DNA of 7,982 nt from Acidobacteriota bacterium (GTDB lineage Bacteria; Acidobacteriota; Vicinamibacteria; Vicinamibacterales; SCN-69-37). Every line of letters begins with the position of its first letter. Position 1 is the stretch's first letter. The position numbers were made by a program, and so were the translations under genes. Positions 1-6,797 of this stretch are shown piece by piece. The stretch spans positions 1 to 7,982 of the forward strand of contig JAKALV010000144.1 of assembly GCA_021824055.1 (NCBI GenBank), written 5' to 3'. Below the pieces are notes generated by a model. The model saw only the letters and a program-made list of their open reading frames with translations. It had not been told where the DNA came from and searched no databases.

Positions 1-297
1 CACGATCACCTGCTCGACGCTGCTGCGGATGCCGCGCTCCGCCATCAGGCCGACGACCACGTCAAGCAGCGGGCGGTACCCGCGCGTGGCGCCGTATTGC
101 AGCACCTTGCCGTCCTGGCCCGTCAAGAGTTCGTGCGCAATCTCGCGGAGGGCCTCCCATGCGAAGAGATCCTCGGCCGGATAGCCCGGCGCAAACGACA
201 CGAGATCCTTCGTCTGCGCCATCAGCGCGCCCATCTTGCGGATCGCGGATTCCCGAAGGCGTCCGCCCTGCGCGGAAAGAAACGGCTCGTAGTTCAT
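1..297 (-). CDS. PLP-dependent class I/II aminotransferase, N-terminal part (runs off the left edge)
   Basis: Only the first 99 codons are present and the frame is still open at base 1. The start is the ATG at 297-295, preceded by GGGGAG and AGGA elements at sensible spacing. The visible protein begins MNYEPFLSAQGGRLRESAIR and contains SFAPGYPAEDLF (about residues 34-45) and QYGATRGYRPL (about 67-77). These match the N-terminal arm and the small-domain 'F..G.P....FP' and 'Y....G...LR' signatures of fold-type I aminotransferases of the LysN / 2-aminoadipate and MocR-like group. Members transfer amino groups between an amino acid and a 2-oxo acid using pyridoxal phosphate in the cytoplasm. The PLP-binding lysine would lie outside the window, so activity and substrate cannot be judged. 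The start overlaps the stop of the upstream membrane-protein gene by 4 bases (ATGA), which suggests translational coupling. Family assignment is firm; the specific substrate is not. Confidence 0.85.
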   Translation of the reverse strand, partial: MNYEPFLSAQGGRLRESAIRKMGALMAQTKDLVSFAPGYPAEDLFAWEALREIAHELLTGQDGKVLQYGATRGYRPLLDVVVGLMAERGIRSSVEQVIV

Positions 298-1268
298 GCG
301 TCCTGCTCCCCAAAACGGCGGTACTGCGCCACGTAGGCTGACAGCGCCGTCAAGTCAATGAACTCAAAAATCAATCCGCGGACCAGCCACGCCGCCGCCT
401 GGATCGGCACCACCGCCAGCCCCACCAAGGGCACCCACGCGATCAGCCCGAGTCCCGCGGTCAGCAGCAGCGACGCGGCGGTGCCCACGACCGTGATGGT
501 CAGGATCACGCCGAAAATGCCGGCCACCTGCCGCGAGTCGTGCAACAGGAACGCGCGCAAACGCGACCACGCTACCGTCACGCGGCAGTCCTCCGACACG
601 ACGATGATCTGCAGCAGCAGATACAGGAGGTTGACGACGGTGATCAGGACCACCAGCGCGCTCGTCGCCACGAGCAGCACCAGCGGGAATGCCGAGATCC
701 ACTCCGTCCGGGTGGCCAGCCGATAGGCCCCGACCGCCGTCGCCATGTAGGCGCCACCCGCGAGCGCGTAGCCGGCGAGCATCCATCCGCCCAGAATCAC
801 AAACCGGCGGCCGAAGTGCCGCACGCCGCCAAGAAGGACGTCCAGCTGACAGGCGTCCGCCCGGCGCATCAGATCGAACCGCAGCGACCCGGCATGCAGT
901 TCGTCCGAGGCTTGGCGCTCGCCGCGGACCAACACCGACAGGGTGCCGGCCTTCACGAGAAAGAGGACGATCGCCCCGCCGGCCGCCACCACCGTCAGCG
1001 CAACCACGAAGGTCACCAGGGCCATCGGGGAAACCAGCAGCGAAGCCAGCACCATGCCCGCGCCGGTGCGCAGGCCCTGTGACAGCAGGGACGACAGGTC
1101 GTCGCCCATCAGGACCGCCACCATGAGGGCGCCCCCGACGATCGGGACGCCGAGGGCGGCTTTGTAGAAGGTGTCGGCGGTGAATTCAAGAGCCACCAAG
1201 GGCCAGTTGGCGGCCGTGATCAATGCGCCGCGACGCAGTGCCACGCGCAGACGCAAGGCAGACATCAC
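294..1268 (-). CDS. Multi-pass membrane protein of unknown function
   Basis: A 324-residue protein that I cannot assign to a named family with confidence. It is dominated by long hydrophobic stretches, at roughly residues 20-55 (one or two segments), 70-115 (two), 153-183, 191-225 (one or two) and 248-300 (two), giving about seven or eight membrane passes with Arg-rich loops between them. A loop at about 224-246 reads VSEDCRVTVAWSRLRAFL. Its amphipathic pattern resembles the repeated element of GPDPase-membrane-domain-like proteins (a hydrophobic stretch, then acidic residue, then A...S..L), but this is only a resemblance. No signal peptide, metal site or enzymatic motif is visible. The start is either GTG 1268-1266 or the next codon, ATG 1265-1263; neither has a strong Shine-Dalgarno sequence. 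Its stop overlaps the aminotransferase start by 4 bases, so the two are probably one operon. A link in function (for example a transporter or membrane partner) is speculation. Confidence 0.8.
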   Translation of the reverse strand: MMSALRLRVALRRGALITAANWPLVALEFTADTFYKAALGVPIVGGALMVAVLMGDDLSSLLSQGLRTGAGMVLASLLVSPMALVTFVVALTVVAAGGAIVLFLVKAGTLSVLVRGERQASDELHAGSLRFDLMRRADACQLDVLLGGVRHFGRRFVILGGWMLAGYALAGGAYMATAVGAYRLATRTEWISAFPLVLLVATSALVVLITVVNLLYLLLQIIVVSEDCRVTVAWSRLRAFLLHDSRQVAGIFGVILTITVVGTAASLLLTAGLGLIAWVPLVGLAVVPIQAAAWLVRGLIFEFIDLTALSAYVAQYRRFGEQDA

Positions 1269-1315
1269 TCAGTGGTATTCTGACACGCGGCTGCCCGCCC
1301 TGCCCCGGTACACCG
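1269..1315. promoter_or_regulatory. Short divergent intergenic region, presumed bidirectional promoter area
   Basis: Only 47 bases separate the GTG start of the minus-strand membrane protein from the GTG start of the plus-strand sensor kinase. On the plus strand, TGGTATTCT at 1273-1281 looks like an extended -10 element (TGn followed by TATTCT). I see no good -35 box at the matching distance, which would fall inside the membrane-protein gene. On the minus strand no convincing promoter is visible here, so it may lie inside the first codons of the kinase gene. A small inverted repeat, CCGG-TACA-CCGG, lies around 1305-1316, next to the kinase start. The assignment is positional, with weak sequence support. 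Confidence 0.3.
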
Positions 1316-4300
1316 GTGCGCATATCGTCGACACGTCTTCTCCTCATCGGCCTTGGCCTGGCGCTCGCGCTCACCGCGGGCGGTGCGCTCTGGGACGTAC
1401 TGCGCTTCGGGACCACGCCGGAGGCGGCCGAAGCGCGCATCGAGCAGCACATGCGCGCGGTGCTGGCCGCGCGCGCGGCCGAACTGACGGCGCTGACGGC
1501 GCGCGCCATCCCGCTCACGCCGGACATTGCGACGGCGATTGCCGATCGCGAGGCGCTGCCCCAGGTGTTCCTGCGCCTCGTCGACATCACCGCCCCGTCG
1601 CACGGCACCGCCTCGCTCACCATCTACTCGGCCGACTACCGCACCCTTGCCTGGAGCGACGGCCCGGCTGAGGACCTCGGCCCCGATCGGTTGCGGGGCG
1701 CGGACTCGTTGTTCGTCATCGAGGGCACCCTCGGATTGCGGCTGGTGCACGTCCGCGCCCTTCGCGACGGCGACCGGCTGGTGGGCGTCGCGTCCGCTGA
1801 AAGCCTCCTGTCCTTCTCGGTGGGCGGATCCCCGGAGCGGCACATGGCGTTTGACACGCCGTACGGCGAGGTGACGCTGGTCCTGCCCTCGTTATCGAGC
1901 GCGGCGGACAACACACCGCGCCCGCACTCGTTCATGATCGCCGCGCCCGACGGCGCGCCGCTCGTTGAGGTCCGCTACGATCCGGCGGCCATCGCGGCCA
2001 CCCGATCGGCCTTTCGCCGGAACGCCGCCGCGTTGGCCGCCTCCCCCATCGTCATGGCGCTCCTCCTGCTGGCCGGCCCATGGCTGGACCGCCGCCGCGG
2101 CTCGCGCACAGCCGCTCAGTTCCTCGGCTGGACGATGGGCATCGCGGCATTGCTCACGGCGTGCACGGTCGGCATCCTGCAGTTGTCCCGCATTGCGGCG
2201 TGGCCCGAGGCGGCGCGCCTGCCGGTGTGGAGCCTGCTGGCCGTGGCGCTGTCCGCGGTGGGACCGGTGTCCTGGTGGCTCCGCCGGCGCCGACGGCGCA
2301 CGTTCGACACGGCGCCGCTCCGGTTCGCGGCCGAACAGTTCCTCGCGGGGCTCGTGGCCGCGCTGCTGCTGCTGGCGCTGCTGGTCTTTCTGCATTGGCG
2401 CCTGAACGCCGCGTTGTTCGATCAGTGGCAGTTCCCGCTCTTTCCGCTTCGCCTGTCGAGCGCGCTCGGTCTGGCCGGCGTGCTGCTGGGGCTGGCGGCC
2501 GGCGTGTGGACCGCGGCGGCCGCGCTGGCCATCGCCGCCGAGCGGTGGCGGGCGCGGTTGTCCTTCGCGCCCTCGAGCCTGGCGGCCGCCGCGATCTGGC
2601 TGGCGACCATCGCGGCAAGCGCCGCCGTGGCTCGCGCCGCCGGTTTCTCCGTCGCCACCGCCGGACTCGCCGGCAGCGCCATCGCCGTCGTGCTGTTCGG
2701 ACTGGCCGGCGAACGGTTGCGGAGCCGCTACCGTCACGCCACCCAGGCGGCGCGTCTCGCGCTGCTCTTCGGCCTGTTGGTGGCGCCCGCGCTGGTCACG
2801 TACCCCTCCGCGGATTTCTACGCCGAGGCGACGGCGCGGCACGTGATCGAGACGGAGTACGCGCGCGCGGTGCAACGCGCGGAGCAGCCGCAGCACCTGC
2901 AGGAGGAGCTGGGCGCCGCGCAGGCGGAGATCGACGCGTTTGCCGGGCTCGCGGATATCGTCAACCAGACGCCCCAGACGCCCACGCAGGCCGCCTTCAC
3001 CGTCTGGAGCCGGACGGGTCTCGCGCGCAATCGCGTGACGTCCGCGATCGAGCTGTACGACGCCAACGGCGTGCTCGTCAGCCGCTTCGCGTTGAATGTG
3101 CCCGAGTACGGGCCGCCCGGCCTTGGCGAGCGCGTGACGAGCTGCCAGTGGACGCAATCGGGCGAAGCCGGCCGGTTCGGCGCGGAAGAGCGCCGGATGC
3201 TGCGCGGCGAGCGCGCCATCTGCGATCCTCACGGAGGACCGCCGCGCGGATCGATCGTCGTCCACATCATGCCGGACTACCGCGCCTTGCCGTTCGTGTC
3301 GTCGAACGATCCGTACTACGACGTGCTTCGCCCCGGCGACGCCGATCGCGCCTCGCGGATCGCGGATCTGCAGGTCGCGGTGTACGGCTGGGGGCCGCTG
3401 ACGCGGTTTGCGTCCGGCAACGTGGCGTGGCCGATCACGCCCGCGCTCTTCGACCGCATCTTTCAGTCGCGCCAGTCCTTCTGGGTGGACCTGCGGGCCG
3501 AGGATCGCGACTACCACGTGCATTTCTCGAACGACCGCGGCGGCATTTACGCCGTGGGCTATCCGGTGACGTCGGCCTTCGAACATCTGACGCGCCTGTC
3601 CGAAGCGACGGCGCTCCTGTTCGGCGTGTTCGTCCTGATGCTGCTTGGCGCCACGGCCTTCGGTCCGTTCGTGCGGCGCAAAGCCGCGCCGCTCCGCATC
3701 CTCGTCGCGGAAGTGCGCACCAGTTTCTATCGCAAGCTGTTCCTGTACTTCGTGCTCGCGGCGGTCGGCCCGGTCCTGGCCCTGTCTCTGGTGTTCGGCA
3801 CCTACATGGCGGACAAATTCCGCGCCGACATCGAGGGCGAAGCCACCGACGTGGTCATCGTGGCGCGGCGGGTCTTCGAGGAATTGCTCACGCTGCAGGA
3901 CACCAGCGCGGCCGGCGGCACGGGCATGCAGTCCGCGCCGACCGACGACCTGCTCGTCTGGATCGGACAGGCGATCAATCAGGACGTGAACCTCTTCAGC
4001 GGCTCGCAGCTCGTGGCCACGAGCCAACGTGATCTGTTCGACTCGGGCCTGTTGCCCACGCGCACGCCGGCCGCTGTGTACCGCAGCGTCGCGCTGAATC
4101 GATTGCCGAGTTACACGGGCAACGACCGCCTCGGCGGATTCTCGTACCTGATCGCGGCGGCGCCCGTCCCCGGACGCGGCCGCGACACGATCCTGAGCGT
4201 GCCGCTGGCGCTGCGCCAACGGGAACTCGCGCATGAGCTGGACGAGCTCAATCGCGGCGTGCTGGTCGGCGCCGTCGTGGTGGTCATGCTGGTGGCCGTG

Positions 4301-5191
4301 CTGGGCGTGTACGTCGCGGGCCGCGTGTCCACGCCGGTCGCGCGGCTGACGCGCGCCACGCGGCAGATCGCCGCGGGCCGGCTCGACGTCCGCATCGTGG
4401 CCGACACGGCCGACGAATTGCGCCGGCTCGTGGATGACTTCAACACCATGGCCGCCACGCTCGCCTCGCAGCGCGACGAGCTCGCGCGCGCCAATCAGCT
4501 GAAAGCCTGGGCCGAGATGGCGCGCCAGGTGGCGCACGAGATCAAGAACCCCCTGACGCCGATTCAGCTGTCGGCCGAGCACCTCCGGCGCGTGCACGCG
4601 GATCGGGGCCGCCCGCTCGGCGAGGTGTTTGATCAGTGTCTCGAGACCATTCTTGGACAGGTGCGGCTGCTCCGGCAGATCGCGAGCGAGTTCTCGAACT
4701 TCGCGGCCTCGCCGACGCCGCACATCACCGCGCTCGCGCTCGGCGAATTTCTTGGCGAGCTGGTGGCGCCGTACCAACTGCCGGGCGGCGCGATCCAGGC
4801 GACGGTGACGCTGGCGCCGCAGCTGTCCCGCGTGGCCGCGGACCGCACGCTGCTTTCCCGCGCCGTCACCAACGTGCTCGAAAACGCGCGGCAGGCCATG
4901 CCCTCGGGCGGCGCGATCTCACTCAGCGCCGCACCCGAAGACGCGCACTGGGTGCGCGTGATCATTCGCGACACGGGCGTCGGCATGGACGAGGCGGGCC
5001 GCGCGCGCGCGTTCGAGCCCTACTTCTCCACCAAGACCGCCGGCTCCGGCCTCGGCCTGCCGAATGCCAGGCGCAACGTCGAATTGTGCGGCGGGACGAT
5101 GACGCTCGAGAGCGCGCCCGGCCGGGGCACGTCGATTATGATCCGGCTGCGGCGGGCGGCGGAAGACCGCGGCGATTCCGCACGCGGGTGA
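1316..5191 (+). CDS. Large NtrY-like sensor histidine kinase with 12 predicted membrane segments
   Basis: A 1,291-residue membrane sensor kinase expected to autophosphorylate on a histidine and pass the phosphate to a response regulator. GTG 1316 was chosen because it gives RISSTRLLLIGLG, a normal positively charged start before a first membrane segment. The ATG at 1223 would add an unlikely 31-residue leader and run into the divergent gene. Predicted order: TM1 (7-26); extracytoplasmic region (27-240); eight segments (about 243-258, 269-290, 302-322, 342-361, 381-407, 421-442, 446-465, 481-497); second extracytoplasmic region (498-763); TM10 (764-786); TM11 (808-831); third extracytoplasmic region (832-980); TM12 (981-1002); HAMP (about 1000-1050). 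The kinase core follows: H-box VAHEIKNPLTPIQLS with His1074, N-box NVLENARQA (1186-1194), G1 DTGVGMD (Asp1219), F-box FEPYFSTK (from 1233) and G2 GSGLGL (1243-1248). The H-box is typical of NtrY. No PAS domain lies between HAMP and the H-box, and no receiver domain or response regulator is adjacent. The ligand is unknown. Confidence 0.93.
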   Translation: MRISSTRLLLIGLGLALALTAGGALWDVLRFGTTPEAAEARIEQHMRAVLAARAAELTALTARAIPLTPDIATAIADREALPQVFLRLVDITAPSHGTASLTIYSADYRTLAWSDGPAEDLGPDRLRGADSLFVIEGTLGLRLVHVRALRDGDRLVGVASAESLLSFSVGGSPERHMAFDTPYGEVTLVLPSLSSAADNTPRPHSFMIAAPDGAPLVEVRYDPAAIAATRSAFRRNAAALAASPIVMALLLLAGPWLDRRRGSRTAAQFLGWTMGIAALLTACTVGILQLSRIAAWPEAARLPVWSLLAVALSAVGPVSWWLRRRRRRTFDTAPLRFAAEQFLAGLVAALLLLALLVFLHWRLNAALFDQWQFPLFPLRLSSALGLAGVLLGLAAGVWTAAAALAIAAERWRARLSFAPSSLAAAAIWLATIAASAAVARAAGFSVATAGLAGSAIAVVLFGLAGERLRSRYRHATQAARLALLFGLLVAPALVTYPSADFYAEATARHVIETEYARAVQRAEQPQHLQEELGAAQAEIDAFAGLADIVNQTPQTPTQAAFTVWSRTGLARNRVTSAIELYDANGVLVSRFALNVPEYGPPGLGERVTSCQWTQSGEAGRFGAEERRMLRGERAICDPHGGPPRGSIVVHIMPDYRALPFVSSNDPYYDVLRPGDADRASRIADLQVAVYGWGPLTRFASGNVAWPITPALFDRIFQSRQSFWVDLRAEDRDYHVHFSNDRGGIYAVGYPVTSAFEHLTRLSEATALLFGVFVLMLLGATAFGPFVRRKAAPLRILVAEVRTSFYRKLFLYFVLAAVGPVLALSLVFGTYMADKFRADIEGEATDVVIVARRVFEELLTLQDTSAAGGTGMQSAPTDDLLVWIGQAINQDVNLFSGSQLVATSQRDLFDSGLLPTRTPAAVYRSVALNRLPSYTGNDRLGGFSYLIAAAPVPGRGRDTILSVPLALRQRELAHELDELNRGVLVGAVVVVMLVAVLGVYVAGRVSTPVARLTRATRQIAAGRLDVRIVADTADELRRLVDDFNTMAATLASQRDELARANQLKAWAEMARQVAHEIKNPLTPIQLSAEHLRRVHADRGRPLGEVFDQCLETILGQVRLLRQIASEFSNFAASPTPHITALALGEFLGELVAPYQLPGGAIQATVTLAPQLSRVAADRTLLSRAVTNVLENARQAMPSGGAISLSAAPEDAHWVRVIIRDTGVGMDEAGRARAFEPYFSTKTAGSGLGLPNARRNVELCGGTMTLESAPGRGTSIMIRLRRAAEDRGDSARG

Positions 5192-5924
5192 CGAGCTGCC
5201 CGACGAACGCGGACATCAGATAGCTGTACGCCAGGATCAGCAGCGTGTACTGCGGCTGCGTGGCGATGAACACCAGGAACAGCGCGAATCCAAACAGCGG
5301 CAGGTACGAGTTCTGATAGCCGAAGTTCAACGTCTTGAAACTGCGGAATCGGATCGTGGTCACCATCAGAATCGCCGGCACCACGACCACGGCCACCGAC
5401 GCGAGGGCTTGCGGGTACCCGGACAGCTCCCGCGGAAACGCAAACACCGTGGCCGCAATGACGCCGGCCGCCGGCGGACTGGGCATGCCGACGAAATACC
5501 GCTTGTCGACCTGCGTTGCGGTCTGAATATTGAAGCGCGCCAGTCGCATCGCGCACGCCGTGACGTAGAGAAATCCGGCCGCCCAGCCCCAGCGGCCGAG
5601 CTCGGACAGGCCCCACGCAAACGCGAGAATCGCCGGCGCCAGCCCGAACGAGATCACGTCGGCGAGCGAGTCGAGCTGCAGTCCGAAGTCGCTGGCCGTG
5701 CCGGTGATGCGTGCGATGCGGCCGTCGAGCATGTCGAGCACGATCGCCACGCCGATGAACGGCGCCGCCACGGCTAGATCGCCGCGCATCGCGTACATAA
5801 CGCATGCGTAGCCGCAAAACATGTTGCCCACCGTGATGAGGCTGGGCAGCAGGAACATTCCGCGCCGCTTTCGCCGCGGCCCCGCGGAGGGGGTCTTGGG
5901 CAGAGAGAGGTTCATCGCGCTCAT
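5136..5924 (-). CDS. pssA: CDP-diacylglycerol--serine O-phosphatidyltransferase
   Basis: This 262-residue integral membrane enzyme condenses CDP-diacylglycerol with L-serine to give phosphatidylserine and CMP at the cytoplasmic membrane. The full CDP-alcohol phosphatidyltransferase signature is present: Asp64-x2-Asp67-Gly68-x2-Ala71-Arg72-x8-Gly81-x3-Asp85-x3-Asp89, including all four metal-binding aspartates. A basic N-terminus (PRRKRR, 16-21) precedes several hydrophobic segments between about 25 and 245, with RLARFNI in the middle as in the membrane-spanning Bacillus-type PSS family. The length is typical. The start is ATG 5924-5922; an in-frame ATG at 5915-5913 is an alternative, and neither has a strong Shine-Dalgarno sequence. 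It starts one base after the psd stop (TAG-A-ATG), so it is co-transcribed and probably coupled with psd, whose enzyme uses its product. Its last 17 or so codons overlap the 3' end of the sensor kinase on the other strand. The tail (RRGLPPPAAAGS) is low in complexity and probably dispensable. Confidence 0.95.
   Translation of the reverse strand: MSAMNLSLPKTPSAGPRRKRRGMFLLPSLITVGNMFCGYACVMYAMRGDLAVAAPFIGVAIVLDMLDGRIARITGTASDFGLQLDSLADVISFGLAPAILAFAWGLSELGRWGWAAGFLYVTACAMRLARFNIQTATQVDKRYFVGMPSPPAAGVIAATVFAFPRELSGYPQALASVAVVVVPAILMVTTIRFRSFKTLNFGYQNSYLPLFGFALFLVFIATQPQYTLLILAYSYLMSAFVGQLVTRVRNRRGLPPPAAAGS
5159..5181. repeat. Inverted repeat in the convergent 3' overlap (possible weak bidirectional terminator)
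   Basis: GCGGAA at 5159-5164 is perfectly complementary to TTCCGC at 5176-5181, giving a 6-bp stem with an 11-base loop that itself contains the palindrome CCGCGG (5167-5172). It lies within the stretch shared by the kinase and pssA 3' ends, the place where convergent transcripts would need to stop. There is no T-tract on either strand, so it is not a canonical intrinsic terminator. In a GC-rich sequence a 6-bp repeat can arise by chance. Confidence 0.25.
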
Positions 5925-5925
5925 T

Positions 5926-6549
5926 CTATCCGGCCAGGCGGGCCAATACCGACTCGCCCGCCACCGTGCGGTCGCCCGGCTTCACGACCAGGGCGGCGGT
6001 CACCGGCAGAAAGACGTCCATGCGCGATCCGAATTTCATCAAGCCGATGCGCTCTCCCGCCGCCAGCGTCTGGCCCGCCGTGACGCGGCAGACCACGCGC
6101 CGCGCCAGCATGCCGACAATCTGCCGAACGACCACCGTGACGCCGTTGTGGTTGAGCCAGATTTCGGATCGCTCATTGCTCGCCGCGTCGTGATGGTAGG
6201 CGGGCACGAACGTTCCCGGAAAATACAGGACCTGCTCTACCGTGCCGGACACGGGCGTGCGATTGATGTGCACATCGAGCGGCGAGAGGAAGATCACGAC
6301 CTGCAACCAGTGGCCGGCCGGCGCATGCGCCAGGTCGGCGGGACCGGCGTGCATCACCTTGCCGTCGGCAGGCGCCAGCACCAGTGACGCGTCGGCCGGC
6401 GACGTCCGCGCGGGATCCCGGAAGAACAGCGCGATGGCGAGCGGCAACACACACAGCGCCACGGCGATCGCCACGGACCAGCGCGCCGCCACGACCGCGG
6501 GCAGGCAGGCTACCGCAACAAATGGCCACGCGGCGTGATCGATGCGCAC
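5926..6549 (-). CDS. psd: Phosphatidylserine decarboxylase proenzyme, short type
   Basis: This 207-residue proenzyme converts phosphatidylserine to phosphatidylethanolamine with a pyruvoyl group formed by self-cleavage. Two hydrophobic segments at about 8-43 anchor it in the membrane. Family motifs follow in order: FFRDPAR, LAPADGKVM, VVIFLSPLDVHINRTPVSG, NERSEIW, VVVRQIVGMLARRVVCRV and GLMKFGSRMDVFLP. The expected cleavage site is Gly174-Ser175 in KFGSR, with Ser175 becoming the pyruvoyl group of the small alpha chain (33 residues). The length and the FGS site in place of LGST are those of the short, archaeal-type PSD (PSD-A) and not the longer E. coli form. GTG 6549-6547 is the only usable start, because an in-frame TGA lies at 6567-6565; the Shine-Dalgarno sequence is poor. 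It precedes pssA by one base and follows the DUF465 gene after 50 bases. Confidence 0.95.
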   Translation of the reverse strand: MRIDHAAWPFVAVACLPAVVAARWSVAIAVALCVLPLAIALFFRDPARTSPADASLVLAPADGKVMHAGPADLAHAPAGHWLQVVIFLSPLDVHINRTPVSGTVEQVLYFPGTFVPAYHHDAASNERSEIWLNHNGVTVVVRQIVGMLARRVVCRVTAGQTLAAGERIGLMKFGSRMDVFLPVTAALVVKPGDRTVAGESVLARLAG

Positions 6550-6599
6550 GCCAGAGATCTTAACTCACGCGCGACGCCCCACAGGCGCCGGGCACGAGG
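6550..6599 (-). other. Gap between the DUF465 gene and psd
   Basis: Fifty bases read on the minus strand. They include a small GC-rich inverted element around CGCC-TGTGG-GGCG but no T-tract, so no intrinsic terminator is supported. I see no convincing promoter boxes. Read-through from the DUF465 gene into psd is the simplest reading. Confidence 0.3.
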
Positions 6600-6785
6600 T
6601 CAACTGGCGCGTTGGCGCGCGAGCGTCTCGATCAGATCTTTCAAACGGAGTTTGCGTTTCTTGAGGGCGGCTTCTTCAAGCTGCTCTTGCTCGGTGGGAT
6701 GAGGGATTGCGGTGTAGTGGCGGACTTGCTCATCGAGCTGGTGATGCTCGATGAGCAGCTGATGGAGATCCTGAGCTTCGGTCAT
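6600..6785 (-). CDS. DUF465 (YdcH-like) small coiled-coil protein
   Basis: A 61-residue, charged, helical protein. It begins MTEAQDLHQLLIEHHQLDEQ and carries the family pattern of H..L..EH..LD..., then a proline-containing turn (IPHPTEQEQ), then a basic helix with LKKRKLRLKDLIETL. This helical hairpin is characteristic of DUF465 / YdcH-like small proteins, whose function is not established. Length agrees with the family. ATG 6785-6783 is clearly the start although the frame stays open upstream, because AGGAGGT at 6797-6791 sits six bases before it, the best ribosome-binding site in the window. It lies between rimI and psd on the same strand and may belong to their transcript. Neighbourhood alone does not show a role in tRNA modification or lipid synthesis. 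Confidence 0.88.
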   Translation of the reverse strand: MTEAQDLHQLLIEHHQLDEQVRHYTAIPHPTEQEQLEEAALKKRKLRLKDLIETLARQRAS

Positions 6786-6790
6786 GCCCC

Positions 6791-6797
6791 ACCTCCT
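6791..6797 (-). promoter_or_regulatory. Strong Shine-Dalgarno sequence of the DUF465 gene
   Basis: AGGAGGT on the minus strand ends six bases before the ATG at 6785. It fixes the start of the 61-residue protein. Other starts in this window have weak or no visible Shine-Dalgarno sequence, so this gene is probably translated at a comparatively high rate. Confidence 0.85.

Noticed and set aside
358..1167. Plus-strand open frames opposite the membrane protein
   Set aside because: The minus-strand frame gives a coherent multi-pass membrane protein with an ATGA link to the next gene. The plus-strand frames give Arg/Pro/Ser-rich shadows with no motif.
1223..1315. A longer kinase start at ATG 1223
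   Set aside because: It would add 31 non-hydrophobic residues and overlap the divergent gene by 46 bases. GTG 1316 gives a normal charged start before the first membrane segment.
2341..2400. Run of CTG codons in the kinase gene suggesting a repeat
   Set aside because: It encodes a Leu/Ala-rich membrane helix and reflects normal codon preference; no exact repeat unit continues beyond it.
2080..4032. A 650-codon open frame on the plus strand inside the kinase gene
   Set aside because: It is a frame shadow of a GC-rich gene with clear kinase and membrane features in the other frame. Its product is Arg/Gly/Ala-rich and shows no motif.
1892..4777. A 961-codon open frame antisense to the sensor kinase
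   Set aside because: Its codons are in register with the kinase codons, so it is interrupted only where the kinase uses TTA, CTA or TCA, which are rare in GC-rich genes. The product is Arg/Gly/Ala/His-rich without recognisable domains.
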